From Senegalimassilia anaerobia JC110 (lineage in GTDB: Bacteria > Actinomycetota > Coriobacteriia > Coriobacteriales > Eggerthellaceae): a DNA stretch of 47,087 nucleotides. This document shows positions 1 to 7,646 of this stretch, piece by piece. Location of the stretch: contig NZ_HE611014.1 in assembly GCF_000236865.1 (NCBI RefSeq), forward strand, positions 370,136 to 417,222, in the 5' to 3' direction. The number at the start of each line of letters is the position of its first letter. Within the stretch, counting starts at the first letter, position 1. A program made the position numbers and the translations under genes. The notes below the pieces were generated by a model, which saw nothing but the letters and a program-made list of their open reading frames with translations, was not told the DNA's origin and did no database searches.

Positions 1-94
1 CGTCTCCAAGCGGAAGGGGCCGCCTTGCGTCTTGGGACCGGACGCTTAGGGGACGTAGCGCTATCTGTCTGAATCGCGTTTCACTTGTGCATGG

Positions 95-124
95 TTGAGC
101 GGTGTGGTGGCGTCCTGCTACGCT
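95..124 (+). promoter_or_regulatory. Possible promoter for the ArsC-like gene
   Basis: A TTGAGC box at 95-100 and TACGCT at 119-124, separated by 18 bp, sit about 50 bp before the GTG start at 173. The match to a housekeeping promoter is moderate, and nothing else in positions 1-172 looks like a gene. Confidence 0.3.
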
Positions 125-172
125 ATGCAACGCAAAACACAAAGGCGAGCCGCCTAAAGGAAGGAGCTCATC

Positions 173-535
173 GTGCAGGAAGTGCTGTTCATCGAGTACC
201 CGAAGTGCTCAACGTGCAAGAAGGCGAAGGCGTGGTTGGACGCGCATGACGTGGCGTATGCGGATCGCGACATTGTGGCGGATAACCCCACGGCGACCGA
301 GCTGGCCGAATGGCACGCGAAAAGCGGGCTGCCGCTGCGCCGATTCTTCAACACCAGCGGGCAGCTGTATCGCCAGCATAATGTGAAAGCCCAGCTAGAT
401 GCAGGCATGTCGGACGCGGAAGCTTATGACCTGCTGGCTACCAACGGCATGCTGGTAAAACGTCCCATCGTCGTCGGCCCCGATTTCGTGCTAACCGGCT
501 TCAAAGAAGCCGACTGGGAAGCTGTACTGCTATAG
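173..535 (+). CDS. ArsC/Spx/YffB-family thioredoxin-fold protein
   Basis: This 120-residue protein has the size and fold signature of the ArsC/Spx family: a beta strand, then a CxxC pair (CSTC, residues 12-15) followed by KKA, and near the C-terminus the LVKRPIVV stretch that carries the family's conserved Arg-Pro. Family members reduce arsenate, act as thiol oxidoreductases, or bind RNA polymerase (Spx). Which of these applies cannot be told from sequence. The GTG start at 173 is chosen because AAGGAGCT lies just upstream, whereas the ATGs further upstream are in another frame. It stands alone: a strong terminator follows at 719-747 and no ars genes are nearby. Confidence 0.85.
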   Translation: MQEVLFIEYPKCSTCKKAKAWLDAHDVAYADRDIVADNPTATELAEWHAKSGLPLRRFFNTSGQLYRQHNVKAQLDAGMSDAEAYDLLATNGMLVKRPIVVGPDFVLTGFKEADWEAVLL

Positions 536-718
536 GCTTTTCGCATAGGCGTTTTGCGCTTCCGTTGGACAAATAGGAAAAAAAGGAAACCGCCGAAAAT
601 CAATTGGCGGCCGAGCTTAGCGCCGGCGGAATCGCAAGGCCGATTTCGCAAGGCGCCCGTGCCGCTGTTTTTCCAGCTTCTTAATTCGGCATGCGTCAAG
701 ATCGGAAAGCGACGGATT

Positions 719-747
719 AAAAAGCCCCGCATTGTGCGGGGCTTTTT
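719..747 (+). terminator. Bidirectional intrinsic terminator
   Basis: A 13-bp stem (AAAAAGCCCCGCA, 719-731, paired with 735-747) with a TTG loop has A-rich and T-rich flanks, so it can end transcription from either side. It follows the ArsC-like gene and precedes the insertion element. Positions 536-718 contain no recognisable gene. Confidence 0.85.
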
Positions 748-793
748 GCGTTAATGACTTCAGTCTGGCGCGCGCGTAGCCGCGCCAAGCAAA

Positions 794-812
794 CCGCCCG
801 CTATGCGGGCGG
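794..812 (+). repeat. Left subterminal hairpin of the IS200-type element
   Basis: CCGCCCGC (794-801), loop TAT, GCGGGCGG (805-812). In this family TnpA binds such hairpins as single-stranded DNA. It matches the right-end hairpin in loop and flanking bases. Confidence 0.7.
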
Positions 813-832
813 ACGACAACCTGCTTTACAAA

Positions 833-896
833 ACCACCCTCCCGCCGGATATTGACGATTGTTCAGGCCGTCAAGAATCCGAGAAGGAAGGGTGGT
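833..896 (+). promoter_or_regulatory. Translation-repressing stem-loop in the tnpA leader
   Basis: Three nested pairings make one long interrupted hairpin: 833-840 with 889-896 (ACCACCCT/AGGGTGGT), 846-850 with 877-881 (CGGAT/ATCCG), and 852-857 with 869-874 (TTGACG/CGTCAA). The outer arm covers the purine-rich ribosome site just before the ATG at 905. IS200 is known to keep its transposase silent with such a leader hairpin, so this is likely the equivalent structure. Confidence 0.65.
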
Positions 897-904
897 GGTC
901 GGCT

Positions 905-1360
905 ATGGCCAACAAAGCCTACAGCCTTTCGCACACGAAGTGGATGTGCAAGTACCACATCGTGTTCACGCCGAAGTATAGGCGAAAGGCCATCTACGGC
1001 CAAACCAGGTCCGACATAGGGGAGATCCTGAGGAGGCTCTGCGAGTACAAGGGCGTCGAGATAATAGAGGGGCACCTCATGCCCGACCATGTGCACATGC
1101 TGCTGGCGATACCGCCGAAGTACAGCGTGTCGGGCGTGATGGGCTACCTGTAGGGCAAGAGCTCGCTCATGATCTTCGACAAGCACGCCAACCTGAAGTA
1201 CAGGTTCGGCAACAGGAGGTTCTGGGCGGAGGGCTACTACGTCTCCACCGTCGGGCTCAACGAGGCGACCATCGCGAAGTACATCAGGGAGCAGGAGGCC
1301 GCCGACATCGCGCTGGACAAGCTGAGCGTCAAGGAGTACTCCGACCCGTTCAGGAAATAG
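905..1360 (+). pseudogene. tnpA: IS200-type transposase TnpA, interrupted by an in-frame amber codon
   Basis: Conceptual translation from ATG 905 gives a 151-codon TnpA. The HUH motif (DHVHML) lies in the first part, and the segment with the presumed catalytic tyrosine (EGYYVSTVG) in the second. A TAG at 1151-1153 splits them without a frame change: both parts are in one frame and join as GYL-stop-GKSSLMIFDKHANLK, where relatives carry Lys, so one AAG-to-TAG substitution explains it. The truncated product keeps the metal-binding histidines but lacks the nucleophile. A downstream ATG at 1169 could give only the tail. Length and motifs otherwise match intact family members, so the lesion looks recent. 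Confidence 0.85.
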
Positions 1361-1421
1361 CCGGGGCCCGCCGGTTCGACCGGCTCGCCACGGGTCAAGG
1401 GCAATAGGGCCTGAACAGCGT

Positions 1422-1455
1422 GAAGGCCGGCGTCTTTAGGCGCGCGCCGGCCTTC
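1422..1455. terminator. Strong hairpin inside the right end of the IS element
   Basis: An 11-bp perfect stem (1422-1432 with 1445-1455) with a 12-nt loop lies between the transposase stop and the right-end hairpin. It may end tnpA transcription, but no clear T-tract follows. Confidence 0.4.
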
Positions 1456-1478
1456 CATGGGTTATACCCTAAGAGCAA

Positions 1479-1499
1479 ACCACCTGCTATGCGGGTGGT
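1479..1499 (+). repeat. Right subterminal hairpin of the IS200-type element
   Basis: ACCACCTGC (1479-1487), loop TAT, GCGGGTGGT (1491-1499) has one G-T wobble. It is preceded by GCAA, as is the left-end hairpin at 794-812. Confidence 0.7.
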
Positions 1500-1593
1500 C
1501 CTGATTTGCTTGAGCTTGCGCTCGCGCCCACGAGGTGGGGTGCGGTGCTTTGCGCGCTCGATAAGCTATCGGGACGGTTCTCGGCCAACCTTT

Positions 1594-3495
1594 TTATGCC
1601 AGCTGTTCGGTGAAGTTGCTGGGCTCGATGACGCACATGCGCTTGCCGTCTTGCAGGCGGATGCGGCCGATATGCAGCTTCATAACGCCGGCGGTTTCCA
1701 GGCTGGTGGTGGTGAAACGCGAAACCACCAGCTGCTTGCTTGCCTTTCCTGCCATGGAGTACACGCGGCGCGCGTCCTTCGCGTGCTCCTTCTCCTGCTT
1801 GTCGAGGGGCATCTCGGCGCCGTCGAAGTACTCGCGGCAGGGGATGAAGCCGTTCACGAAACCGGCGATGACCAGCGCCTTCGGCGACAGGCCGGCAACC
1901 TGGTCGTAGGGGACCACCAGGACGGCGCTTGCGGCATCGATGTGGGGCGCCAGCAGGCGGCTGCGGAAGCGCTCGGCCATGGCGGCGGCGGAGTTATCCT
2001 GCTCGCCCAGGCACAGCGCGCTCACGATGCCCGGTGCCGTTGCGCCCTTCTCGCCCGTGACCGCCTCGGCAACCTTGTCCAGCAGCGCCGTGCCCTCAAG
2101 GCCGCTTGCGGATTCGATGAGCGCAAGACCAGCTTCGTACGCGGCGCCGACGCGCTGGGCACCCACTATGCGGTCGGCATCGCCCTCGTCGGCGGCCAGC
2201 GCGCCGTTCGCCATGTCGCGAAGAGACCCCACCAGGTCCTTATCCTGTTCAGCGGCGTATTTGCGCAGGTTCGCCATGGCGGAGCTATTGGCCAGCCAGT
2301 CGCCGTACCCGCACCAGCAACGCCATGCCATCGCATTATCGGGATCGGCCACCAAATCCAACGCTGTCAGCACGCGGGCGGGCACGCAACGTTCGTTGTC
2401 GCGTATATCGCCGCGTACCGGCTGGCGATCGGCCAGCGCTTGCGCAGGAACCTTGGCGGCCAGCAGGGCCTTCACGATGTTGCGGCTCCATACGCCGTTG
2501 GGTGTCGCAACCGTCACGTCGGCGGGGCTCATGCCGCCAGCCACGGCATCGGCCACGAAGCGCGCGACGGCGCCGAACTCGTCTTCGGGTAGCGTGGCTT
2601 CCAGCATGGTCGTCTGACCTGCGACGGCGTCTTCCGCTGTGTGGAACGCGATCGACTGCATCGCGGGGTCGGCCAGCAGCTTGGCGGCTCCGGCCGCCCC
2701 GGCTGCGCAGGCGTGGCACGCGGAAAGCTCGATATCCTCGGCACCTTCGTGCGCATCCATGAACTCGTCCAAGCCCGCGGCGTAAGGGTAGCTATCGTAG
2801 ACCTGCACGCAGGCGGCGCGGTCGCCGGCGATCGTAAGCGTTTCAGATGCCACCAGGTCGGCCAGCAGCTGCGATGCCCTGCTGATGCGCTGATAGTCGT
2901 CCACTAGCACGTGGGCGAACGAGTGCGTGCTGCGCGCGCCGGCGTGGCCGCGCAGATAGTTCACCGCAAGGTTGCCCGCTTCGGGCTCGGCGATGCTGCG
3001 CGTGAAGGCCAGGTTCGCCTTCAGCAGCGCGTGCACGTTGGCCTCCTCGCCGGCCAGCAGCCAATTCGGATCGGCGTCGGCAAGCTCGGTCCAGCTGCGG
3101 TAGAAGAACTTCAGCATCTCGCGCAGGCGCTTCGGGCGCAGCCCGCACGTCTTCATGTCCTCAAGCAGGAAGAGCTCCTCATAGGCGGTGAGCAGGCGCG
3201 GCTCGCGGCCCGACCAGCGCACCGCCTCGGCATCGGAGAGCACCTCGAGCGCCAGGGCCCGCGGCGTGGTCACCGTGACCCCATCGGCGTTCACGTCGGC
3301 GACCTTGGCCGCAGCGCCCAAGCGCAACGTGAACGACTCGCATGCCTGCGGCGTGGCGCACAGCGCCAGCACGCTCTCCGCCTTCTCGCCGTTCGAGAGC
3401 AGCGAGCATACGCGCTCGATCAGCTCCTGCGTCTTCCCGCAGCCGACGCCGCCGACGATGCGCGTCACCTTGACTTGCGAAGTATCCTGGCTCAT
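1594..3495 (-). CDS. Degenerate UvrD/Rep-like superfamily 1 ATPase
   Basis: The 633-residue protein opens with a UvrD-type Walker A (VGGVGCGKT, residues 14-22), and the following ~60 residues resemble the UvrD N-terminal domain. Later motifs are eroded: motif II reads VDDYQR (D199-D200) where active helicases have DExxQ, and motif VI reads YSMAGKA (around residue 581) where the arginine of ALTRA would be. It is shorter than UvrD (about 700 residues). It may bind ATP and DNA, but helicase activity is doubtful. AddB-like nuclease subunits are another possible relation, but no Fe-S cysteine cluster is seen. The ATG at 3495 has GGGAGGT upstream. It is transcribed alone, with IS200 remains downstream. 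Confidence 0.7.
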   Translation of the reverse strand: MSQDTSQVKVTRIVGGVGCGKTQELIERVCSLLSNGEKAESVLALCATPQACESFTLRLGAAAKVADVNADGVTVTTPRALALEVLSDAEAVRWSGREPRLLTAYEELFLLEDMKTCGLRPKRLREMLKFFYRSWTELADADPNWLLAGEEANVHALLKANLAFTRSIAEPEAGNLAVNYLRGHAGARSTHSFAHVLVDDYQRISRASQLLADLVASETLTIAGDRAACVQVYDSYPYAAGLDEFMDAHEGAEDIELSACHACAAGAAGAAKLLADPAMQSIAFHTAEDAVAGQTTMLEATLPEDEFGAVARFVADAVAGGMSPADVTVATPNGVWSRNIVKALLAAKVPAQALADRQPVRGDIRDNERCVPARVLTALDLVADPDNAMAWRCWCGYGDWLANSSAMANLRKYAAEQDKDLVGSLRDMANGALAADEGDADRIVGAQRVGAAYEAGLALIESASGLEGTALLDKVAEAVTGEKGATAPGIVSALCLGEQDNSAAAMAERFRSRLLAPHIDAASAVLVVPYDQVAGLSPKALVIAGFVNGFIPCREYFDGAEMPLDKQEKEHAKDARRVYSMAGKASKQLVVSRFTTTSLETAGVMKLHIGRIRLQDGKRMCVIEPSNFTEQLA

Positions 3496-3885
3496 GTTCG
3501 ACCTCCCAGTCGTTGTTCCTTACCTATTTATATATATGTTCGCGATCTTCCCCGGCGGGCGGGTTGGAGCGCGCTGCCGTCGGGTGTCGCCGACGGGTCG
3601 TTGTCTCTGCGTGTTCCTTCCTCGGGTCAGCCGGCAGAAGGGGCGCCGAAGCGGGGAGGGGGCTTCCCGCTTCGGCTTCTCGGGTTGGAAGAAGGAACGG
3701 CGGCCCCTCCGAAATCGGGGAGGGAGGGGAGGGTGAAGGGGCGCCGCTCCCGGGCAGAAGGTGGTCTATCCCCAGAACCCTTGCTAGGCCACCCTCTGTC
3801 CGGGAGGCCGGACGCGCGCCGCGCCCGGCTTTTCCCGATGCTGCGTTTCCTGCGCTGCAGCTTGCGCATCGCCACGTTGTGACGC
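3496..3885. other. Intergenic region with hairpin and polypurine tract
   Basis: No gene is supported in these 390 bp. They hold an 11-bp inverted repeat (3645-3655 with 3666-3676, GCCGAAGCGGG and its complement, 10-nt loop), which could end transcription from either side, and a purine-rich tract of repeated GGGAGG units around 3716-3740. Confidence 0.5.
3527..3532 (-). promoter_or_regulatory. Possible -10 box for the UvrD-like gene
   Basis: On the minus strand an AT-rich island contains TATAAA about 30 bp before the ATG at 3495. No convincing -35 box was found. Confidence 0.35.
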
Positions 3886-4878
3886 TTATTCGTCGTTGCC
3901 CTTTAAGGAAACGGGTTCGCCCTTCTTGGCGATCAGCGGCATGCTGATCGCGTGCGCCGGGCAGGCGTCCATGCACGAGCGGCACTTCGTGCATTCGCTC
4001 CATGCGGCCTCGGACAGCTCGGGATGGCGCGGGTCGATGCCTTCATCGCAGGCGCGTCCGCAAGCGCCGCACTTCTTGCCTTGGGCCGTTTCCAGGCACT
4101 TCGTGTTGTCGATGGTGGGCTTGAACGTGCGGTTCAGCTTGGCGATAAGGCTCATGAACGCCGAAAGTGGGCACAGCTTATGGCACCACTTCTTGAACAG
4201 CAGCACCTCGGCGATCAAGATGGCGGGCACCACGATGAGCGACCACGTCACGTCGCCTTGCGCGAACAGGTTCACCAGCAGCAGGATGGTGGCGAAGGTC
4301 AGCCCGATGGGGCACACCAGGCAAAACACCGGGAAGCCGAAGATGAAGGTGGACAGCAGCGCACCGCCCAGCACGAAGTGGCGGGCATCCACGGCCTCGC
4401 CGCGCTTCTTCGCGCAGCCTGCGCAGCCGGACAGGCCCTTCGAGTCCTTCTCGCAGCCGGTTGCCAGCGCCGCCTTCTCGTCCTCGGTTAGCGGCACGAT
4501 GTTGGCTGCGGCCTCGGTTGCCTTATCGTCTGCCTGTTTCGCGGCCTTTGCCTTCTCGGCTTTCGCCTGCTTCTCGGGCTTGGTGAATACGCCGCGCAGC
4601 TTCTGCACCAGGGGAACGGGGCACATCCAGCCGCAGAACGCGCGGGCGAACACGATGATGAGCGCCACCATGATGACCAGCGATACCACGGCGCGCGGTA
4701 CCATCATCTTGCTGGCCAACATGGTGCCCAGCGCTCCCAGCGGGCAGAGGATGGAGATATCCCAGATGCCCGGTGCCGAAATGGTGCCGATGCCCAGGTT
4801 CGTCAAAAAGCCCACGAACACGATGGCCACGATGACGAGCGCGGTGATGGTGCGCAGCGTCTTGGAATTGCGTTTCAT
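3886..4878 (-). CDS. NapH/MauN-type membrane polyferredoxin
   Basis: This 330-residue membrane protein resembles NapH, the quinol-side electron donor subunit of periplasmic nitrate reductase systems. It has several transmembrane helices (about 10-30, 62-80, 168-205, 212-230), cytoplasmic CxxxCP/CxxCP motifs (C82/C86, C186/C189, C232/C236), and two C-terminal [4Fe-4S] sites (C261, C270, C273, C277; C296, C299, C302, C306). A Lys/Ala-rich insert at residues 100-150 ends in an extra CxxC pair (C152/C155), which I do not recognise from NapH. It is the last gene of a leftward operon, 9 bp after the NapG-like gene. The likely role is passing electrons from menaquinol to the NapG-like partner. The terminal enzyme is not in the window, so nitrate reduction is not implied. 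Confidence 0.85.
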   Translation of the reverse strand: MKRNSKTLRTITALVIVAIVFVGFLTNLGIGTISAPGIWDISILCPLGALGTMLASKMMVPRAVVSLVIMVALIIVFARAFCGWMCPVPLVQKLRGVFTKPEKQAKAEKAKAAKQADDKATEAAANIVPLTEDEKAALATGCEKDSKGLSGCAGCAKKRGEAVDARHFVLGGALLSTFIFGFPVFCLVCPIGLTFATILLLVNLFAQGDVTWSLIVVPAILIAEVLLFKKWCHKLCPLSAFMSLIAKLNRTFKPTIDNTKCLETAQGKKCGACGRACDEGIDPRHPELSEAAWSECTKCRSCMDACPAHAISMPLIAKKGEPVSLKGNDE

Positions 4879-4887
4879 GACCGCACC

Positions 4888-5613
4888 TTACCTTTCTACC
4901 TGGTCAAGCGGCTTGATAGTGATGGCGCGTGAAGTGGCGCCCTCGGAAATGGAGCCGTTTTGCAGCGATACGCACACGCTCTCGCAGGCGCCGCAGCCGT
5001 TGCACTTGTTGTCCAGCACCACGGGACGGTTCTCGTCGTCAAGCTTGATTGCCTCGTAGGGGCACGTGTCGTAGCAGAATCGGCAGCCGATCAGCTTGTA
5101 TGCCAGGCACCAGTCGGTGTTGATGACGGCGCGGCCGATGATGACGTTCTCCTTCGTGGCGCCTGCTGGCAGCTCCAGCGCGCGCGTGGGGCAGGCCGAA
5201 ACGCACAGCGGTGTGCCGCCGTTCTCCTCGGTGCACCAGTCGCAGTAGTTCTCGCTGAAATCGAACGTAGGCGTGCGCATGTTCAGGATGCCGTCCTCGA
5301 TGTGCGCCGGGCGGATGACGTCGCGCGGGCAGATCTCGTAGCATTTCTCGCAGCGGATGCATGCGCTGATCAGGCGGTCCTCATCCTGTCCTCCCGGAGG
5401 GCGGATGATGGCCTGTGGGTTCGCCAGCTTCAGCCCTCCCAGGCCCAGCATCACTGCTGCGCCGCCGATGCCCAGGCATAGCGTGCGGCGCGTCATGCCG
5501 CCGGTTTTCGCTTGCTTCCCTGAGGCGGCTTGCGCTGTTGCCGTGTCGGCCGCTTCCCTCGTCTGTCCCGCGCGGCCTTCGGGCAGGTCCGTGCGGTTAT
5601 CCGTGTTGTCCAT
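4888..5613 (-). CDS. NapG/MauM-type ferredoxin, Tat-exported
   Basis: The 241-residue protein has four [4Fe-4S] cysteine sets in NapG order: C85/88/91/95; C124/127/137/141; C169/177/180/184; C204/207/210/214. A twin-arginine signal (TRRTLCLGIGG at residues 41-51, then a hydrophobic stretch) predicts export by Tat with its clusters in place; TatA and TatC are encoded at 13.8-15.2 kb. The start at 5613 is chosen because GGAGAG lies just upstream. An in-frame ATG at 5691 would add 26 Arg-rich residues with no ribosome site. The 40 polar residues before the RR motif make the signal's n-region unusually long. It should act between the NapH-like protein and an exported reductase. Confidence 0.85.
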   Translation of the reverse strand: MDNTDNRTDLPEGRAGQTREAADTATAQAASGKQAKTGGMTRRTLCLGIGGAAVMLGLGGLKLANPQAIIRPPGGQDEDRLISACIRCEKCYEICPRDVIRPAHIEDGILNMRTPTFDFSENYCDWCTEENGGTPLCVSACPTRALELPAGATKENVIIGRAVINTDWCLAYKLIGCRFCYDTCPYEAIKLDDENRPVVLDNKCNGCGACESVCVSLQNGSISEGATSRAITIKPLDQVER

Positions 5614-5737
5614 CTCTCCTTCTTTCGCTCGCGCCCGATGCTGGCCTCCCCGTATCCGACGCCCTCCACGTCGGGAAGCCTGGCGGGGCAAAACCGCCGA
5701 CGCGCCGGCTTCGAAGCGCGTCAGCGGGCGATGTACG

Positions 5738-6439
5738 TTACTCGTCTTCGGTCAAAACGTCGTCCAAGAACGCCTTATCGGTGTTCAGAAAGCCGTCGGT
5801 GAGGTAAGCCAGGCCCTGATAGAGGTCGGTTTTCGCGAAACGCTTCATATCCGCGGTCATCATGGGAACCCAGGACAGCAGATGGTCTTCCAGGAAGTTC
5901 CTCTGCGTGGTCAGCAGCGCGGCGGCCTCCTCCTCGTCGCCCTTGCGCAGCGCATCGGCGGTACGGTTGGCAAGCACCTGCTCGAACTCCAGCTCCAGAG
6001 CTACGTGGTCCTCGCCTTCCTTCCAGCTGTTCTTCTTGTCAAGGCCGGCGGAGCGGTAGATGGCCAGCACCTCGTCGCGGGCATCCTGCATGAGCAGGCG
6101 CTTCTCGGAGGTGTACACGCTTTCGAACGGGTAGGCGGCGCTGTAGGCGTCCACGCCGTGGCCGATGAACACGCGGGTGTAGTCCACGGCCAGGTCGGTC
6201 AGGCTGTTCTCCCAGGTATTGGACAGGTACTTCGCCAGGCGCAGGTAGCCTTCGTCCACGTCGGCGTTGCCCGTGGAGGCGGGGAAGCGCATGCCATGCA
6301 GCTCGTCGAGCAGCTCCTGGTCGATTTCCACACGGAACAGGCGGCTGAGCAGGCCATACGTTGCGGCGCGCTGCTCGATCAGCTTGATCAGATCGTCCAT
6401 GGAAGCCTGCTCTGCGGCGGTGTTGGCGTTCTCGGTCAT
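5738..6439 (-). CDS. TorD/DmsD-family redox enzyme maturation chaperone
   Basis: This 233-residue, almost entirely helical acidic protein is of the size and pattern of TorD-family chaperones, including the DYTRVFIGHG segment near residue 105 that corresponds to the family's YxxLFxG-like region, and the following YPFESVY. Such chaperones bind the Tat signal and apo-form of molybdenum enzymes until the cofactor is inserted. The gene starts 2 bp after the stop of the preceding unknown gene, suggesting translational coupling. No molybdopterin catalytic subunit lies in the window, so the client is encoded elsewhere or is one of the neighbouring Fe-S proteins. Confidence 0.85.
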   Translation of the reverse strand: MTENANTAAEQASMDDLIKLIEQRAATYGLLSRLFRVEIDQELLDELHGMRFPASTGNADVDEGYLRLAKYLSNTWENSLTDLAVDYTRVFIGHGVDAYSAAYPFESVYTSEKRLLMQDARDEVLAIYRSAGLDKKNSWKEGEDHVALELEFEQVLANRTADALRKGDEEEAAALLTTQRNFLEDHLLSWVPMMTADMKRFAKTDLYQGLAYLTDGFLNTDKAFLDDVLTEDE

Positions 6440-6441
6440 GG

Positions 6442-7263
6442 TTAGTCCTCCTTAGAATCGGCCGCGGACTCGTCCACGACGTCTGCCAGCATTTCCAGGC
6501 CCTGCTTGCCCGTTTCGGTGGTGAACCAGGCCTTGCGCCATTCCAGCGCGTCGCATTGCTCCAGCTTGTCCACGAAATGCGGGGCGTACAGGCGGGGCTT
6601 TTGCACCAGCGGGTCGCTATCGACCTTGCCGTTGATGTCCGGGGTTGCGGCGCCGTTTTCGGCTGCGCACAGCGTGAGGATGCGTTTGTAGATGACCGCG
6701 TACGCCGCGTCCTCCTCAAGCAGGGCGCGCAGGCGCTCGATCGGTTTGTCGGAATCAAGTTTTGCCTGACCAGGCTCGGTGATACGCCAGAACACCTCAA
6801 CGGGCTCGGCGGCTTCAAGATACTCCACGCCGTCCACGACCACGGTCTTAGGTTCGTTTACCGTGTCGTCGGCGGGCTGGCCGTCGGCGGTGATGCGCTC
6901 GATGGCGCCGGCTCGCTCGAGCAGGCTGCACAGGTTTGCGGCGGTGTAGACGCTGAAGTTATCCTGCTGCAGCTTATCGACGTGGGCGTTCACGGCCTCG
7001 GCGGTTTGCGGCTCTTGCACGAAGGACAGGATGCCCAGCAGCACCTTGCGGCGCGGGGCCATGGATTTGAACAGATCGTCGATGCGCTCGGTCGGCGTGC
7101 GGCTATCGCTTTCGGCATCGAGCTGCTGTGCGGGTGCATCGATTGCCGAGCTGATGGCGGTGCAATCGCCGCCCTCGTCATCATCGTCCGCGCCGGTATC
7201 CTCCAGCGGGTCGAACTCGTCAAGCTCGGAATCAAAGGATAGATCGAAAGTGGAATCAGACAT
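6442..7263 (-). CDS. Uncharacterised acidic protein with two winged-helix-like segments
   Basis: I do not recognise this 273-residue protein. Residues 1-60 are very acidic and probably disordered. Residues 68-125 (RRKVLLGILSF to AGAIERI) have the spacing of a winged helix-turn-helix domain, and residues 180-260 may hold a second. No cysteine cluster, signal peptide or membrane helix is seen. The ATG at 7263 follows GGGAGGGG; the reading frame upstream to 7464 is not used, because it lacks a ribosome site and overlaps the promoter and leader RNA. It is the first gene of the TorD-NapG-NapH operon. A role as regulator or assembly scaffold is inference only. Confidence 0.75.
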   Translation of the reverse strand: MSDSTFDLSFDSELDEFDPLEDTGADDDDEGGDCTAISSAIDAPAQQLDAESDSRTPTERIDDLFKSMAPRRKVLLGILSFVQEPQTAEAVNAHVDKLQQDNFSVYTAANLCSLLERAGAIERITADGQPADDTVNEPKTVVVDGVEYLEAAEPVEVFWRITEPGQAKLDSDKPIERLRALLEEDAAYAVIYKRILTLCAAENGAATPDINGKVDSDPLVQKPRLYAPHFVDKLEQCDALEWRKAWFTTETGKQGLEMLADVVDESAADSKED

Positions 7264-7276
7264 GCTCCGCCCCTCC

Positions 7277-7396
7277 CAGACATTGCCAACAACAAAACAA
7301 GCGCCTGCCTTCTGGCATGACGCTACAGTGCCGGCCCGTAAGACCGACTCCGGGAACTTCACCCCTGAAGCTCCGACTTTTTGCAAACAATGTCTG
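7277..7396 (-). ncRNA. Structured leader RNA, putative riboswitch or other cis-element
   Basis: On the minus strand a 9-bp perfect closing stem (7388-7396 with 7277-7285, CAGACAUUG/CAAUGUCUG in RNA) encloses about 100 nt with further hairpins: GUCGGUC/GGCCGGC around a UUACG loop (7342-7348 with 7330-7336), a UGCC-AGAA-GGCA hairpin (7306-7317), and two mutually exclusive pairings of a GGGGUGAAG segment (7352-7370). The 3' strand of the closing stem abuts the Shine-Dalgarno of the gene at 7263. Elements such as GGUGAA, ACUGUA and GCCAGAAGGCAGG recall the cobalamin riboswitch core, but the B12-box region is not seen. Identity is therefore open. Confidence 0.45.
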
Positions 7397-7434
7397 CCGC
7401 ACGCATCTGGTGCGCCGGCGGACTCCCCGCGACG

Positions 7435-7464
7435 ATGATATGCGCGCCGCATCGACGGTGTCAA
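7435..7464 (-). promoter_or_regulatory. Promoter of the leftward redox operon
   Basis: On the minus strand TTGACA (7459-7464) is followed after 18 bp by TATCAT (7435-7440), matching the consensus at 6/6 and 5/6. The predicted transcript starts near 7428 and has a leader of about 165 nt. Confidence 0.65.
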
Positions 7465-7517
7465 GGCCCGATTCCCTGTGTCAGATTATTTGAATTTGAG
7501 GATAGTGGTTTTCGCGT

Positions 7518-7547
7518 TTGACAATGCGCGGAGGGTTGCGCCATACT
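7518..7547 (+). promoter_or_regulatory. Promoter of the rightward redox operon
   Basis: TTGACA (7518-7523) and CATACT (7542-7547) are separated by 18 bp, leaving a leader of about 95 nt before the ATG at 7647. It lies back to back with the leftward promoter, 54 bp away, so one regulator could control both operons. Confidence 0.6.
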
Positions 7548-7646
7548 GCGCGGCGGGGTTTGGGGAAGAATGCAAGTGGACGACGGACCTGGCCGCGTGG
7601 GGACGTGCGCCGGCCCGCTTTGGTTTGGAGAAAGGAAGCTGAAGCC

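Larger units (their letters stand above)
780..1510 (+). mobile_element. IS200-type insertion sequence (IS200/IS605 family), inactivated
   Basis: A single HUH/Y1 transposase reading frame lies between two matching subterminal hairpins: left at 794-812 and right at 1479-1499. Both are preceded by GCAAACC and share a TAT loop between GC-rich arms. The distance of about 700 bp is the usual IS200 size, and no tnpB is present. The exact ends were not determined, because these elements lack terminal inverted repeats and target duplications; 780-1510 is an estimate. The transposase carries an amber codon, so this copy is probably immobile unless helped in trans. Confidence 0.75.

Noticed and set aside
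1151-1153. Amber codon in tnpA as a recoded amino acid (for example pyrrolysine)
   Set aside because: Nothing else in the window suggests recoding, and Lys is expected at this place, so a simple nonsense change is the plainer reading.
1420-2592. A 390-codon plus-strand frame opposite the UvrD-like gene, with others of similar kind at 2911-3882 and 5357-6445
   Set aside because: Their translations are Ala/Arg/Gly-rich without motifs, and they oppose genes with recognisable domains.
4888-5691. Upstream ATG at 5691 as the NapG start
   Set aside because: It adds an Arg-rich leader without a ribosome site, while ATG 5613 has GGAGAG and keeps the Tat signal near the N-terminus.
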